Positions 26,471-35,335 are shown, counted from the stretch's first letter. The stretch: DNA of 64,000 nucleotides from Verrucomicrobiota bacterium (GCA_016199985.1 JACQFQ010000070.1:95250-159249), one strand, 5' to 3'. The notes: a model not told the origin generated them from the sequence alone. A program made the numbers and translations.

Positions 26471-27937
26471 TCACTCGGGGCTTGCGGCGGCGCCCTGCGA
26501 CTTGTAGCCGTATTCGTTGAGCTTGTTGCGCAGCGTGCGAATGCTGATCTGCAGAATCTCGGCGGCGCGGGTTCGGTTGCCCTTGGTGTGCTCGAGGGTC
26601 GCCAGGATGTGGCGCTTCTCGATCTCCTGAAGCGTCGCCAGCGCGCTCGCCCCTTCGGGATTGCGGAACACGGGGGCCATCGGAGAGGGCGCGGGCGCCG
26701 AAGACGCCATCGGCACGGTGATGGGGGCCATCGGAGACGTCGACGACGATGTCAGGGGAGCGTCGGCCCGGCGGCCGAATCCCAGGTGGACCGGTTCCAG
26801 CCACACGGACTTGTCGCACATGATCACCGCCCGCTCGATCACGTTCTGCAGCTCGCGCACATTGCCCGGCCACCGGTGCGACATCAGGAGATTCATGCAG
26901 CCGTCCGAGATCCCCACCACCTCGCGCCCATGCTGGCGCGCGAACCGCTTGCGAAACGTCTCGGCGAGCAGGGGCACATCCTCCATCCGCTCGCGCAGCG
27001 GCGTCACGAAGATGGGAACAACATTGAGCCGGTAGAAGAGATCGGCGCGGAACTCCTTCCGCTCGATGCTCTCCTCCATGTTCCGGTTTGTCGTGGCGAT
27101 GACGCGGACATCGACTTTGCAGGTGCGCGTGCTGCCGATGCGTTCGAATTCCTGCTCCTGAAGCACGCGGAGCAGCTTCGCCTGCACCTGGATGCTCACC
27201 TCGCTGATTTCGTCCAGGAGGATGGTGCCCTTGTTCGCGAGCTCGAATCGCCCTTCGCGCCGGGTGAAGGCGTTGGTGAACGCGCCGCGCTCATGTCCGA
27301 AAAACTCGCTCTCGATCAGGTTCTCAGGCACGGCCGCGCAGTTCACCCGGATGAACGGCGCGCCGACCCGGGGGCTCTGGGCGAACACGGCCCGGGCCAC
27401 AAGCTCCTTCCCGGTGCCGCTCTCGCCCTGAATGAGCACGGTGGCGTCGGCCTGCGCGACGCGATCGATCGTCTCGCGCAGCCGGGCCATCCCCGCGCTC
27501 TCGCCGATCAACATGTAGCGCTCGTCGTTCGACTCGCTCCCGGCCAGATAGCGATTCACTTTGACCAGCTGGGTGAACTCCTCCGCCTTCTTTAAAATAA
27601 TCTCCAACTGCTCGGCCGAGAACGGCTTCACCAGGTAGTGAAAGGCGCCGTCGCGCATGCAGTCGACGGCGGCCTCAATCGATCCGAACGCCGTCATAAT
27701 CACGGTAAGCGGGCGCTGCGTTTTGCTCTGCAGACGCTTCAGCAGGTCGATGCCGCTGCCGTCCGGCAGCTGCACGTCCGCCAGAAGGAGATCGAACTGG
27801 TCGCGTCCGAGCATCTCCTCCGCCGCCGCAATGCTGGTGACGGCCGCGACATCATACCGGCGGTAGCGGAGGAGCGACTCCAAGTTCTTTCGCTGAACCG
27901 GATCGTCTTCGAGAACCACAATTTTTTCGATGGGCAT
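26471..27937 (-). CDS. Sigma-54-dependent response regulator (NtrC family)
   Basis: 488 residues. The receiver domain (1-120) has the acidic pair Glu10-Asp11/Asp12, phospho-acceptor Asp54 and Lys104. The AAA+ domain has Walker A GESGTGKE at 171-178, the sigma-54 contact loop as GAFTNA at 218-223 (instead of the commoner GAFTGA) and Walker B GTILLDEI at 237-244. A low-complexity linker rich in Pro, Ala, Ser and Met precedes a Fis-type helix-turn-helix (RHILATLEHTKGNRTRAAEIL). It activates sigma-54 promoters after phosphorylation, presumably by the PAS histidine kinase encoded 34 bases upstream in the same operon. Target genes are unknown. Confidence 0.94.
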   Translation of the reverse strand: MPIEKIVVLEDDPVQRKNLESLLRYRRYDVAAVTSIAAAEEMLGRDQFDLLLADVQLPDGSGIDLLKRLQSKTQRPLTVIMTAFGSIEAAVDCMRDGAFHYLVKPFSAEQLEIILKKAEEFTQLVKVNRYLAGSESNDERYMLIGESAGMARLRETIDRVAQADATVLIQGESGTGKELVARAVFAQSPRVGAPFIRVNCAAVPENLIESEFFGHERGAFTNAFTRREGRFELANKGTILLDEISEVSIQVQAKLLRVLQEQEFERIGSTRTCKVDVRVIATTNRNMEESIERKEFRADLFYRLNVVPIFVTPLRERMEDVPLLAETFRKRFARQHGREVVGISDGCMNLLMSHRWPGNVRELQNVIERAVIMCDKSVWLEPVHLGFGRRADAPLTSSSTSPMAPITVPMASSAPAPSPMAPVFRNPEGASALATLQEIEKRHILATLEHTKGNRTRAAEILQISIRTLRNKLNEYGYKSQGAAASPE

Positions 27938-27971
27938 AGGAGTGAGGAGTGAGTGGGCGTTTCAGGATGGA

Positions 27972-29537
27972 TTATCCGGGCGAGGCGAGCAGCAAAGATC
28001 GCAGTCGCGCATGGTTGACCGGGCCTGCCACCGGGGCGGGGAGGGAGAGGTCGGGCCGGACGACGACGTCGGCGTCCGGGAAAGGGCTGTCGCCGGATCG
28101 CTCGCAAATGATCTTGGTGTTCCATCGCCGATTGCGAATCAGGCGCGCAAGGCCGGGCAACCAGGAAGGATCCGTCCGCCGCAGCAGGATCACGGCGTCA
28201 GGGGCGACGTCTTCGTCCAGCAGGCTTTCCATGGGGCTCTGGTCGGTGACGACGACGCGCAAGCCCCAGGACCTCAGTTCGCCCGCGGCGTCGTCCGTTT
28301 CGGACCCCGGTCCGGCGACGTACACCACCTGCGACCGCGCCTGGGCGAACTGGTCGGCTTCCGTGAGGTCGGATACCGGGAGCCAAAGCGTGAAACATGA
28401 CCCGCCCCCCGCCGACGGTTCGTAAGCCACCTCGCCGCCGCACTCCCGGGCGAAGCGCCGCACCGCGTGGAGCGCAAGGCCTGAGCCCTCGGTGGGGGAC
28501 TTGGTGGAGAACCAGGGCTGGAACAGCCGGTCGCGATCGGTCTCGGAGACGCCCATGCCGGAGTCCGCGACGGAAATGCCCACGTAGCCCCGCGCATGAC
28601 GCGGCAGCGGATCCGGCATCCCGGCCGGAGGCTCCGCGCTCCATCGGGAGGAGAATCGAATCGATCCAGCGCCCGGGTTGGGAATCGCGTCGACCCCGTT
28701 CTTCACAAGCGAGATGAACGCCTTCCTAAACTCCACCGCGTCGAGATACACCGGGAGCCTCCCCGGCGCGAATTGGACATGGAACCCGATCCGACGCGGG
28801 ATCGTGTGGCGGAGAAAGTCGAGGGTGTCGTCCAAGAGTTCGTCGAGATTATGATAACGGCGATCGCCAGAGCGGCCCAGGTGCAACGTGATCAGCCGCT
28901 GGAGCAGGCGAGCGGCCTGCTGAACCGAGTCGCGAATGGTGCGGAACCCCTCGCTGAACGGGTGATCAGGCGGCGTCTTGCGAACGAAATTATCGCTCAG
29001 CGCGAGGATGCTCGCAAAATGGTTGTTGAGATCGTGGGCCACGCCAGGAGTCATTGAAGCGAGCGTTTGTTGCCAACCGCCCGGCGCCATGCGGAGCTCC
29101 GCCATGCGCCGCGTCGTGATATCCACCCAGGAGCCCTCGAAGCCGTCCGGCTGCCCGCGGGTCAGGGCCACCCGTCGTCGCTCGCCCACCCAAATCACGC
29201 GAGACGCCCCCGGGAGCCTCAGACGATACTCCAACGATTCAACCCCGGCGCCTTCCCGCGTCCGGCCCAGATGCTCACGCACGCGATCCCGATCCGCCTC
29301 ATGAACGCTCTCCCAGAAATCGACGCCCTCCACCCACTCCTCGGAAGACATCCCCGTCCAAGTCTCAATGTGAGCCGTGACGAAACGGAAGGATCCATCG
29401 AAGTCCTGGCGGAAGAGCGTCAGCGGGAGGATGGGCAACCACGGCGCGAGCGAATCCCAGCCTTTCTCCGCTCCCACCGCTTGAAAGGAGGATTGGAGGC
29501 TTGCTCTAGGCCCTAACGGCTCGCTCGTAGGTTCCAC
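27972..29537 (-). CDS. PAS sensor histidine kinase with C-terminal degenerate receiver-like domain
   Basis: 521 residues from a GTG at 29537. A PAS fold spans about residues 38-145 (DGSFRFVTAHIETWTGMSSEEW), without transmembrane helices, so it is cytoplasmic. The phospho-acceptor His168 lies in GVAHDLNNHF, followed by an ATPase domain with VKNGVDAIPNPGAGS, DSGMGVSE and SGLALHAVRR. From about residue 390 a further alpha/beta segment looks like a receiver domain, but at the position where the acceptor Asp is expected (DAVILLRR) Arg is found. It is the likely partner of the sigma-54 regulator directly downstream. The H-box variant (HDLNN) is typical of NtrB- and PAS-type kinases. Confidence 0.9.
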   Translation of the reverse strand: MEPTSEPLGPRASLQSSFQAVGAEKGWDSLAPWLPILPLTLFRQDFDGSFRFVTAHIETWTGMSSEEWVEGVDFWESVHEADRDRVREHLGRTREGAGVESLEYRLRLPGASRVIWVGERRRVALTRGQPDGFEGSWVDITTRRMAELRMAPGGWQQTLASMTPGVAHDLNNHFASILALSDNFVRKTPPDHPFSEGFRTIRDSVQQAARLLQRLITLHLGRSGDRRYHNLDELLDDTLDFLRHTIPRRIGFHVQFAPGRLPVYLDAVEFRKAFISLVKNGVDAIPNPGAGSIRFSSRWSAEPPAGMPDPLPRHARGYVGISVADSGMGVSETDRDRLFQPWFSTKSPTEGSGLALHAVRRFARECGGEVAYEPSAGGGSCFTLWLPVSDLTEADQFAQARSQVVYVAGPGSETDDAAGELRSWGLRVVVTDQSPMESLLDEDVAPDAVILLRRTDPSWLPGLARLIRNRRWNTKIICERSGDSPFPDADVVVRPDLSLPAPVAGPVNHARLRSLLLASPG

Positions 29538-29600
29538 AGTCCGTTATTGGAGTCTCGGTTTGGTATCTTCCTGACCCAACTGCCAAGATACAGTAACCAC

Positions 29601-29630
29601 ATAGTCAGAATCTTGTCCCAAGGTTGTCAA
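29601..29630 (-). promoter_or_regulatory. Candidate sigma-70 promoter of the kinase/sigma-54 regulator operon
   Basis: On the minus strand a perfect TTGACA (29630-29625) is followed after 18 bases by GACTAT (29606-29601, three of six matches). Transcription would start about 55 bases before the GTG at 29537. No recognisable ribosome-binding site precedes that GTG. Confidence 0.35.
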
Positions 29631-29777
29631 TGTTCTTTCGGAAAATTTTGCCGGCCTCGTGTGTCTCCCGGCTTTCTGTGACAACGCGCCCCCGAGGACC
29701 AGCCTAACCGATCCTCCTCCTGTCCGGCCGCGCCGCCGAGCGCCGATAAGGAGGATCTTCCCAGGCCCCTTTTCTAT

Positions 29778-29853
29778 TCGTAATCGTGGTTGTGATCGCA
29801 ATCCTACGCTGCGGCGGGGATGAGGATTAAGATCAAGTTAAAGATGAAGAGGA
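29778..29853. repeat. Degenerate 6-bp repeat arrays in inverted orientation
   Basis: The left arm (29778-29801) reads as four consecutive hexamers TCGTAA, TCGTGG, TTGTGA, TCGCAA. The right arm (29824-29853) reads GGATTA, AGATCA, AGTTAA, AGATGA, AGAGGA. Reverse-complementing the left arm gives units of the type CGATYA, so the two arms are related hexamer arrays (consensus xGATxA) facing each other across a 22-base spacer. Pairing is good for the two innermost units and poor further out. The composition (long purine runs, AT-rich) differs from the surrounding GC-rich DNA. Confidence 0.6.
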
Positions 29854-29911
29854 GGAGCGGCGGGGCGCAAGGGCCCGACGGCGCCCACTTCAACGCTCAC
29901 CATGGATCTGT

Positions 29912-31684
29912 TCATCTCGGAATCACGGGGAGCACGAGGCGCGAAGCCCGATCGCCGGAGTGGTGGAGGGTCTGCGTGGCTCGCGTCAGCTCGGAATCGC
30001 TCGCGAAAGGTTTTCCTGTGTTCGGATTCCGGTCGTAGCGCGGGAAGTTGCTGCTCGAGATCTCCACCCGGATGCGATGACCGCGTTCAAAAAGATTGCT
30101 CGTGACCCAAAGATCCACGTCCCGCGAAAAGGGCTTGCCGGGTTCAATCGCCTTCGATCCCGGAGCGCTGGTTCGGATGATGCCTTCGCACAGGTTATAG
30201 GCCTTCCCGTCGGGATGCACATCGACCAGCTTCGCGGTGAAGTCGGTGTCGGGAGCGGTGGACGTCGCGTGAAGAACCAACCGGACCGGACCGGTGATCT
30301 CCACCGGGTCTTTCAGCGGAGGAGTGGAATAAACGAGAACGTCGGTTCGCTCCTCGATCTTCGATTGATCCATCGGACCCGCGCTTGCGCCGACGAGATT
30401 GTTGCCTCCATGCGATGGAACGGGGTTCGCCGGATCGTAAACATAGGTGTCCGACGATTCCTCCGCCGGAACCTGCGCGCTGATCGCCCCATCGCCGCTT
30501 GCCGTGTTCGCATGGCCCAGGCTGTGAAGATAGTAGTCGGTGAACACCGTGCGCTTGAGCGGCCATTCCTGCTCGTCGCGCCAACGATTCTCGCCCATCA
30601 CGAAGAGCCGGCAGGCGGGCCAGTTCTCGACGCCCGTGGGCTGATGCCTGAGCCAATACTCAAACCATTGAAACTGGAGGTCGCCGATCTTGAGAAGCGC
30701 ATTCGTGCCAAAATCGAGCTGTCCCACCTTCTGGGCTCCGACTCCATGGGCCCACGGTCCCATCACGACGAACTGATTGCGTCGCGCCATGAGATTCTTG
30801 CTCTTGGCGCGCACTCCCGCCACCTGGTCGAGGGTGGCCTTGGAGAAGATGTCGTACCATCCGCCGATGTTCAGCACGGGAACGGCGACGTTCTCGTAAT
30901 CGCGCTGGATGCCGCGGCTCTTCCAGTAATCGTCGCGCGTGCTGTGCGCGACCCAGTCGTTGAGGTAGCCCACCTTTTTCTCGAACTGATCGCCGAAATC
31001 CCGGAGAGGCAGATGGAGGAAAGCCTCCTTGAGTTTGTCGGGCGACAACGCCACCCCGCCAACGCCCGTGCCCCACCCCATGAGCAGCGCGAGTTGAAAA
31101 GCCCCGCCGGGATACGCGATATCCTCATAGACATCGGCGAAGGGGACGACGGGGACCATGCACTTGAGAAACCGGCTCGCGTTCGCGGCGGAGGCCCACT
31201 GGGTCCAACCCACATAGGATCCGCCGAACGTGCCGATCTCGCCGTTGCACCAGCTCTGCGCGCCGATCCACTCCTGTGTGTCAAAACCATCATGGGTGTC
31301 GAAAGCGAAAGGATCCCACACCCCCTCCGACTGCCCTTTGCCTCGACAGTCCTGAACGACCATCACGTAACCGGCCGCGGTGTGCTTCCTCGCGTCGCCG
31401 AACTTTTCATCGGGCTTGCCGTAGGGACTCCGCATAAGAAGAACCGGATGACGCAGGTCGTCCTTGGGTCGGAAGATATTGGCGGATAACTTCGTGCCGT
31501 CCCGCATGGGAATCCTGACATTGGACTCATAGGCGAAGCTCAACTCGGCGGCCGAGCCGCTCGAGAGGATCACCGCGCTCCCGAACGCGCAGAGCGCGAG
31601 GAGGCGGGCTGTCGCCGGCCAGGCATGGACGCGGGAGGGGAGAAGGGAGGCCGCTGAGGCAGTGACGGGGGGGATCGATTTCAT
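29912..31684 (-). CDS. Exported CocE/NonD family hydrolase
   Basis: 590 residues with a cleavable-looking signal peptide (hydrophobic about 24-44, ending SGSAAE). The Xaa-Pro dipeptidyl-peptidase/cocaine-esterase fold is recognised by MRDGTKLSANIFRP, VVQDCRGKGQSEG and the nucleophile motif GTFGGSYVGW with Ser156. Asp278 in GGWYDIF and His313 in MGPWAHGVG complete the triad. The C-terminal jelly-roll domain runs from about residue 400 and includes DTDFTAKLVDVHPDG. It probably cleaves an ester or peptide-type bond outside the cytoplasm; the substrate is unknown. It lies 21 bases after the mannonate-dehydratase-like gene and is likely co-transcribed. Confidence 0.9.
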   Translation of the reverse strand: MKSIPPVTASAASLLPSRVHAWPATARLLALCAFGSAVILSSGSAAELSFAYESNVRIPMRDGTKLSANIFRPKDDLRHPVLLMRSPYGKPDEKFGDARKHTAAGYVMVVQDCRGKGQSEGVWDPFAFDTHDGFDTQEWIGAQSWCNGEIGTFGGSYVGWTQWASAANASRFLKCMVPVVPFADVYEDIAYPGGAFQLALLMGWGTGVGGVALSPDKLKEAFLHLPLRDFGDQFEKKVGYLNDWVAHSTRDDYWKSRGIQRDYENVAVPVLNIGGWYDIFSKATLDQVAGVRAKSKNLMARRNQFVVMGPWAHGVGAQKVGQLDFGTNALLKIGDLQFQWFEYWLRHQPTGVENWPACRLFVMGENRWRDEQEWPLKRTVFTDYYLHSLGHANTASGDGAISAQVPAEESSDTYVYDPANPVPSHGGNNLVGASAGPMDQSKIEERTDVLVYSTPPLKDPVEITGPVRLVLHATSTAPDTDFTAKLVDVHPDGKAYNLCEGIIRTSAPGSKAIEPGKPFSRDVDLWVTSNLFERGHRIRVEISSSNFPRYDRNPNTGKPFASDSELTRATQTLHHSGDRASRLVLPVIPR

Positions 31685-31705
31685 GGGGTGTGGCGTGAAG
31701 GAGAA

Positions 31706-33040
31706 TCAGGGCCGAACCGCGGTGCCGTCGCGGCGTCGGACCGGATCCCAGTAAGCGGGGCGTTCGGGTTTGTCGATGGGGTATTTCTTGGCGGCCTCTT
31801 CGTTGAAGTCCACGCCCCAGCCGGGCGCTTCATTCACGGAGACGTAGCCGTTCTTGAGCGTCGGACACCCGGAGAAAATGTCCTGCGTCGCGTCATTGAA
31901 CGGCGAGTACTCCTGAATGCCGAAGTTGTGAATCGCCAGATCGAGATGGAAGTTCGCCGCGTGTCCCACGGGCGAAACATCTCCGGGGCCATGCCATGCC
32001 GAGCGGACATTGAACATCTCGGCCAGGGTCGCGATTTTTCGAGCCACGGAGAAACCTCCAGTCTGGCTCAGGTGCACCCGGATGAAATCAATCAGCCGGT
32101 CCTTGATGAGCGGGATCCATTCGTGCGGGCTGTTGAACAACTCGCCCATGGCGATGGGAACGGTGGTCGCCGCGCGCATTTGCCGGAAATAGTCGTTCGC
32201 CTCTGGCGGAAGCGGATCCTCGATGAAGAATGGCCGATACTTTTCGAGCTCCTTGAGAAAACGAATCGCGTCCCGCGGCTCGATGCGCTCATGAACATCG
32301 TGCAGCAGCTCCGGCTCATCGCCGAACACGTTGCGCACATGCTCGAACATTTTCAGCGTCGCCTTGATGTAGGGCTGCGACTCCATCAGCCGGTCCTGCG
32401 GCATTCCGAACCCGGCGTCCTTGAAGTCGGATCGCGTGGAGAGATGCTCGGATCCGTAGCTGCCCATCTGGATCCGCACGTGACGGAATCCCTGCTCCAG
32501 CTTGGAGCGAACGCTGTCCTCCACCTCCTTCAAATCACGTCCGCTGGCGTGGCTGTAGCAATCCACGGCGAAGCGACATTTGCCCCCGAGCAGTTGGTAG
32601 ACGGGCATCCCGGCGCGCTTGCCCTGAATATCCCACAAGGCCATGTCGAGGCCGCTGAGCGCGTTGTTCAGGACGGGTCCGTTGCGCCAATACGAGCTGG
32701 TGTAGGCGTTCTGCCAGAGATCCTCGATGTTGCTGACATCGCGTCCGCGGGCGAAGGGATCGAGGAAGTCGGCGACGGCCGCGAGCACGGGCGTGGGTCG
32801 CTGGGTGAAGGTGGCGCAGCCCAGTCCGTAGAGGCCGGGCTCGCTGGTCTCGACCTTCACCACGATGAGATTGACCTTGTTGGGGCGCGTTGCGAAAGCG
32901 CGCACTCGCGTGATTTTCACGAGATCCATCGATCGCGAGGCCGGGGACGGGGCGGCGAAAGCGGAGGCTGAGGGAAGGGCGGCGGCGGAAGTGGCCAGGG
33001 TTCCGAGGCCCAAAGAGCGGATCCAATCGCGTCGGTTCAT
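31706..33040 (-). CDS. Enolase superfamily, mannonate dehydratase/RspA-like
   Basis: 444 residues from the ATG at 33040, chosen because it gives a Tat-like signal (NRRDWIRSLGLGTLATSAAA). The N-terminal capping domain is followed by the barrel, with metal ligands predicted at Asp248 (in HDVHERI, with His250), Glu274 (FIEDPL) and Glu300 (AMGELFN). The late motif WHGPGDVSPVGHAANFHLDL is characteristic of the ManD/RspA subgroup, which dehydrates mannonate or related sugar acids. An exported or Tat-dependent member is unusual for Proteobacteria but common for Verrucomicrobia. It is paired with the CocE-like hydrolase downstream. Substrate specificity within the subgroup cannot be read off. Confidence 0.88.
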   Translation of the reverse strand: MNRRDWIRSLGLGTLATSAAALPSASAFAAPSPASRSMDLVKITRVRAFATRPNKVNLIVVKVETSEPGLYGLGCATFTQRPTPVLAAVADFLDPFARGRDVSNIEDLWQNAYTSSYWRNGPVLNNALSGLDMALWDIQGKRAGMPVYQLLGGKCRFAVDCYSHASGRDLKEVEDSVRSKLEQGFRHVRIQMGSYGSEHLSTRSDFKDAGFGMPQDRLMESQPYIKATLKMFEHVRNVFGDEPELLHDVHERIEPRDAIRFLKELEKYRPFFIEDPLPPEANDYFRQMRAATTVPIAMGELFNSPHEWIPLIKDRLIDFIRVHLSQTGGFSVARKIATLAEMFNVRSAWHGPGDVSPVGHAANFHLDLAIHNFGIQEYSPFNDATQDIFSGCPTLKNGYVSVNEAPGWGVDFNEEAAKKYPIDKPERPAYWDPVRRRDGTAVRP

Positions 33041-33120
33041 AGGGAGCTGAGCCGGACGATAGACAGAGCCGCCAAACCAAAGCAACGGGCATCTGGGGCA
33101 AACCAAAAGAGCGGGGTGGA

Positions 33121-33135
33121 ATCGCGATCCGCGAT
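33121..33135. promoter_or_regulatory. 15-bp palindrome in divergent intergenic region
   Basis: ATCGCG and CGCGAT flank ATC, forming a near-perfect palindrome midway between the divergent ManD-like (start 33040) and hybrid kinase (start 33292) genes. It could be an operator, but GC-rich palindromes of this length also arise by chance. Confidence 0.25.
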
Positions 33136-33291
33136 GAACGCTCCGCCGCCCGCAAATCCGGCGTTGAACAATCGGGCAATCGGCTTTCGGGCCTGGGCGG
33201 TCGGCGACACGGGGGCAGGCCCGCGGCGCGGAGGAGGCGAGAAGGGCGCCGGCCGCTCACTTTGGCATTGAAGAGATCCGGCCGAAGGTTC

Positions 33292-35328
33292 ATGGAAAGC
33301 TCCATGAGCGCAACGGTTCCCCCTTCCCGAACCCCCCTGCTGCTGATCGAGGACAACGCGGGCGACGCGAGCCTCATGCGCTCCCATCTGTCCGACCTCC
33401 CGGACCAACCCTTCGATCTCCACCACACGCGCACCCTTGCGGAGGGGCTCCAGCTGCTCCGGCAGCATCCGATCGCGCTCGTGCTTCTGGACCTGGGGCT
33501 GCCCGACAGCCAGGGGCTCTCGACTTTCAGCAAAGTCAGCGAGCAGGCGCCCGAGGTCCCGATCATCGTGCTCACCGGACACGAGGACGACGAGCTCGCG
33601 CTGCGCACGGTCCACATGGGCGCCCAGGACTACCTGGCCAAGCGCGACGTGGACAGCCGGCTTCTCGCCCGCGCGATTCGCTACGCCATCGAGCGGAAGC
33701 AGGTCGAGGACGCCCTCGCCCAGGAGCGCGACCTGCTCCACACCATCATCGACAACCTCCCCGACCGCATTTTCATCAAGGATCTGCAAAGTCGGTTCAT
33801 GAAGATCAACCGCTCCCTGGCCCAGCGATTCGGCCCGTCGCATCCTCGCGATATGGTGGGGAAATCCGACGCGGATTTTTTCTCCTCCGAGCACGCCGAG
33901 ATCGCGCGACGGGACGAGCAGCGGATCATCGAGACCGGCCAGCCGATCCTCGACAAGGTGGAGCGCGAAACCCTTCCCGACGGGACGGGCCACTGGGTGA
34001 TCACCTCCAAGCTGCCGCTGCGCGACAAGCAGCAGCGCCTCATCGGCACCTTCGGCATTTCGCGCGACATCACCCAGCTCAAAGAGACGGAGGAAGCCCT
34101 GGCGTCGGAGCGGAACCTCCTGCGCAGCCTGATCGATCACCTTCCCGACTACATCTACGCCAAGGACGATCAATGTCGCTACACCCTCGACAACGAGGCG
34201 CATCGACGCCTGTTGGGCGTTTCCCGTCTGGAGGAAATCCTCGGCAAGAAAGTCACCGACTTCTTCCCCGCCCGTCTCGCCGGGCAGTACGACAAGGATG
34301 ACCAGACGATCGTGCGGACGGGAGTCCCGCTCGTGAACCACGAGGAGCCCGCGGTCGACCGGCTGAACAACCAGCGCTGGCACTGCACGAGCAAGATCCC
34401 GCTGCGCGACGCCAATGACCAGGTCAACGGGCTGGTTTGCATCACGCGCGACATCACCGACACGCGGCTCGCGCAGGAACGGCTCGAGAAGGCCAACAGC
34501 GAGCTCGCAAGGAGCCGCGAGGAGCTCATGCGCGCGCTCACGGATCTCCAGGGCTCGCATCGGCAGCTGAAGGAAGCCCAAGGACAGCTGATCCAGGCGG
34601 AGAAGATGCAATCGATCGGACGCCTGGCGGCGGGCGTGGCGCATGAGGTGAAGAACCCGCTGGCGATCATCCGCATGGGGTTGGATCACCTGGGCCAGGA
34701 GATTCCGGAGACAAATGTCGAAGCCCAGCTGAGCCTGCGCGACATGAGGGAAGCGGTGCAGCGGGCGGACGGAATCATCCTGGGCCTGCTCGACTTCGCC
34801 AAGCCGCGCGAGTTGAACGCGCGCCCTCAGGACCTGAACGCGGTGGTCGAGCAGGCGGTGAGCTTGGTTCGCTTTCCCGCCAAGCAATCGAAGGTCAAGT
34901 TCGTCCGCGAGCTGGCGCCGCATCTGCCCGAGGTGTGGATCGATCCCGACAAGCTGAAGCAGGTGCTCGTCAACGTTTTCGCCAACGCGATCCACGCGAT
35001 GGGCGACGGCGGGTCGCTCACGGTGCGGACGAAGCTGAAGACGCTGGACCAGTCGGACCTCGACCGCGTCACCGACTCGCGCAACGCCCACGTGTTCCAC
35101 CAGGGCGATCGTGTCGCGATGATCGATGTGAAGGACAACGGCCCCGGGATACCTCCCGACAAACTGGCGCACATCTACGACCCCTTCTTCACCACAAAGG
35201 AGCCGGGCAAGGGCACCGGCCTGGGCTTGACCGTCACGCGAAGGCTCATCGAGATGCACGGCGGCACGATCGACATCCGGAACCGGAAAAATGGTGGTGT
35301 TGCGGTGACGATCTGGCTAAAGGTGTGA
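33292..35328 (+). CDS. Receiver-PAS-PAS sensor histidine kinase
   Basis: 678 residues from the ATG at 33292; an ATG at 33304 preceded by GGAAAG is an alternative. The receiver domain comes first (about 13-130) with acceptor Asp67 in LVLLDLGLPD. Two related PAS domains follow (about 145-270 and 275-395), each starting with the pattern LP-D-x-I-x-x-K-D (DNLPDRIFIKD, DHLPDYIYAKD) and ending in GISRDITQL or ITRDITDT. After a coiled coil come HisKA with His451 (GVAHEVKNPL) and HATPase (VFANAIHAMGD, VKDNGPGIPP, KGTGLGLTVTRR). No transmembrane helix is seen, so it is cytoplasmic. The separate response regulator encoded 7 bases downstream is the probable output partner. Confidence 0.94.
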   Translation: MESSMSATVPPSRTPLLLIEDNAGDASLMRSHLSDLPDQPFDLHHTRTLAEGLQLLRQHPIALVLLDLGLPDSQGLSTFSKVSEQAPEVPIIVLTGHEDDELALRTVHMGAQDYLAKRDVDSRLLARAIRYAIERKQVEDALAQERDLLHTIIDNLPDRIFIKDLQSRFMKINRSLAQRFGPSHPRDMVGKSDADFFSSEHAEIARRDEQRIIETGQPILDKVERETLPDGTGHWVITSKLPLRDKQQRLIGTFGISRDITQLKETEEALASERNLLRSLIDHLPDYIYAKDDQCRYTLDNEAHRRLLGVSRLEEILGKKVTDFFPARLAGQYDKDDQTIVRTGVPLVNHEEPAVDRLNNQRWHCTSKIPLRDANDQVNGLVCITRDITDTRLAQERLEKANSELARSREELMRALTDLQGSHRQLKEAQGQLIQAEKMQSIGRLAAGVAHEVKNPLAIIRMGLDHLGQEIPETNVEAQLSLRDMREAVQRADGIILGLLDFAKPRELNARPQDLNAVVEQAVSLVRFPAKQSKVKFVRELAPHLPEVWIDPDKLKQVLVNVFANAIHAMGDGGSLTVRTKLKTLDQSDLDRVTDSRNAHVFHQGDRVAMIDVKDNGPGIPPDKLAHIYDPFFTTKEPGKGTGLGLTVTRRLIEMHGGTIDIRNRKNGGVAVTIWLKV

Positions 35329-35335
35329 ACGGCTT

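Larger units (their letters stand above)
29538..29911. other. 374-bp non-coding region between kinase operon and CocE gene
   Basis: The kinase-proximal half holds the candidate promoter. The middle contains the hexamer-array inverted repeat annotated at 29778-29853. A 72-codon frame through this stretch is low complexity and Lys/Arg/Ser rich with no family resemblance, so it is not called. No tRNA or known ncRNA is recognised. Confidence 0.6.

Noticed and set aside
29820..30038. 72-codon plus-strand frame in the kinase/CocE spacer
   Set aside because: Low-complexity Lys/Arg/Ser sequence derived from the hexamer array and antisense to the CocE gene.
33037..35259. Long minus-strand open frame of 740 codons opposite the hybrid kinase
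   Set aside because: It is antisense to a strongly recognised receiver-PAS-PAS-kinase and has no family resemblance; such frames are common in GC-rich genes.
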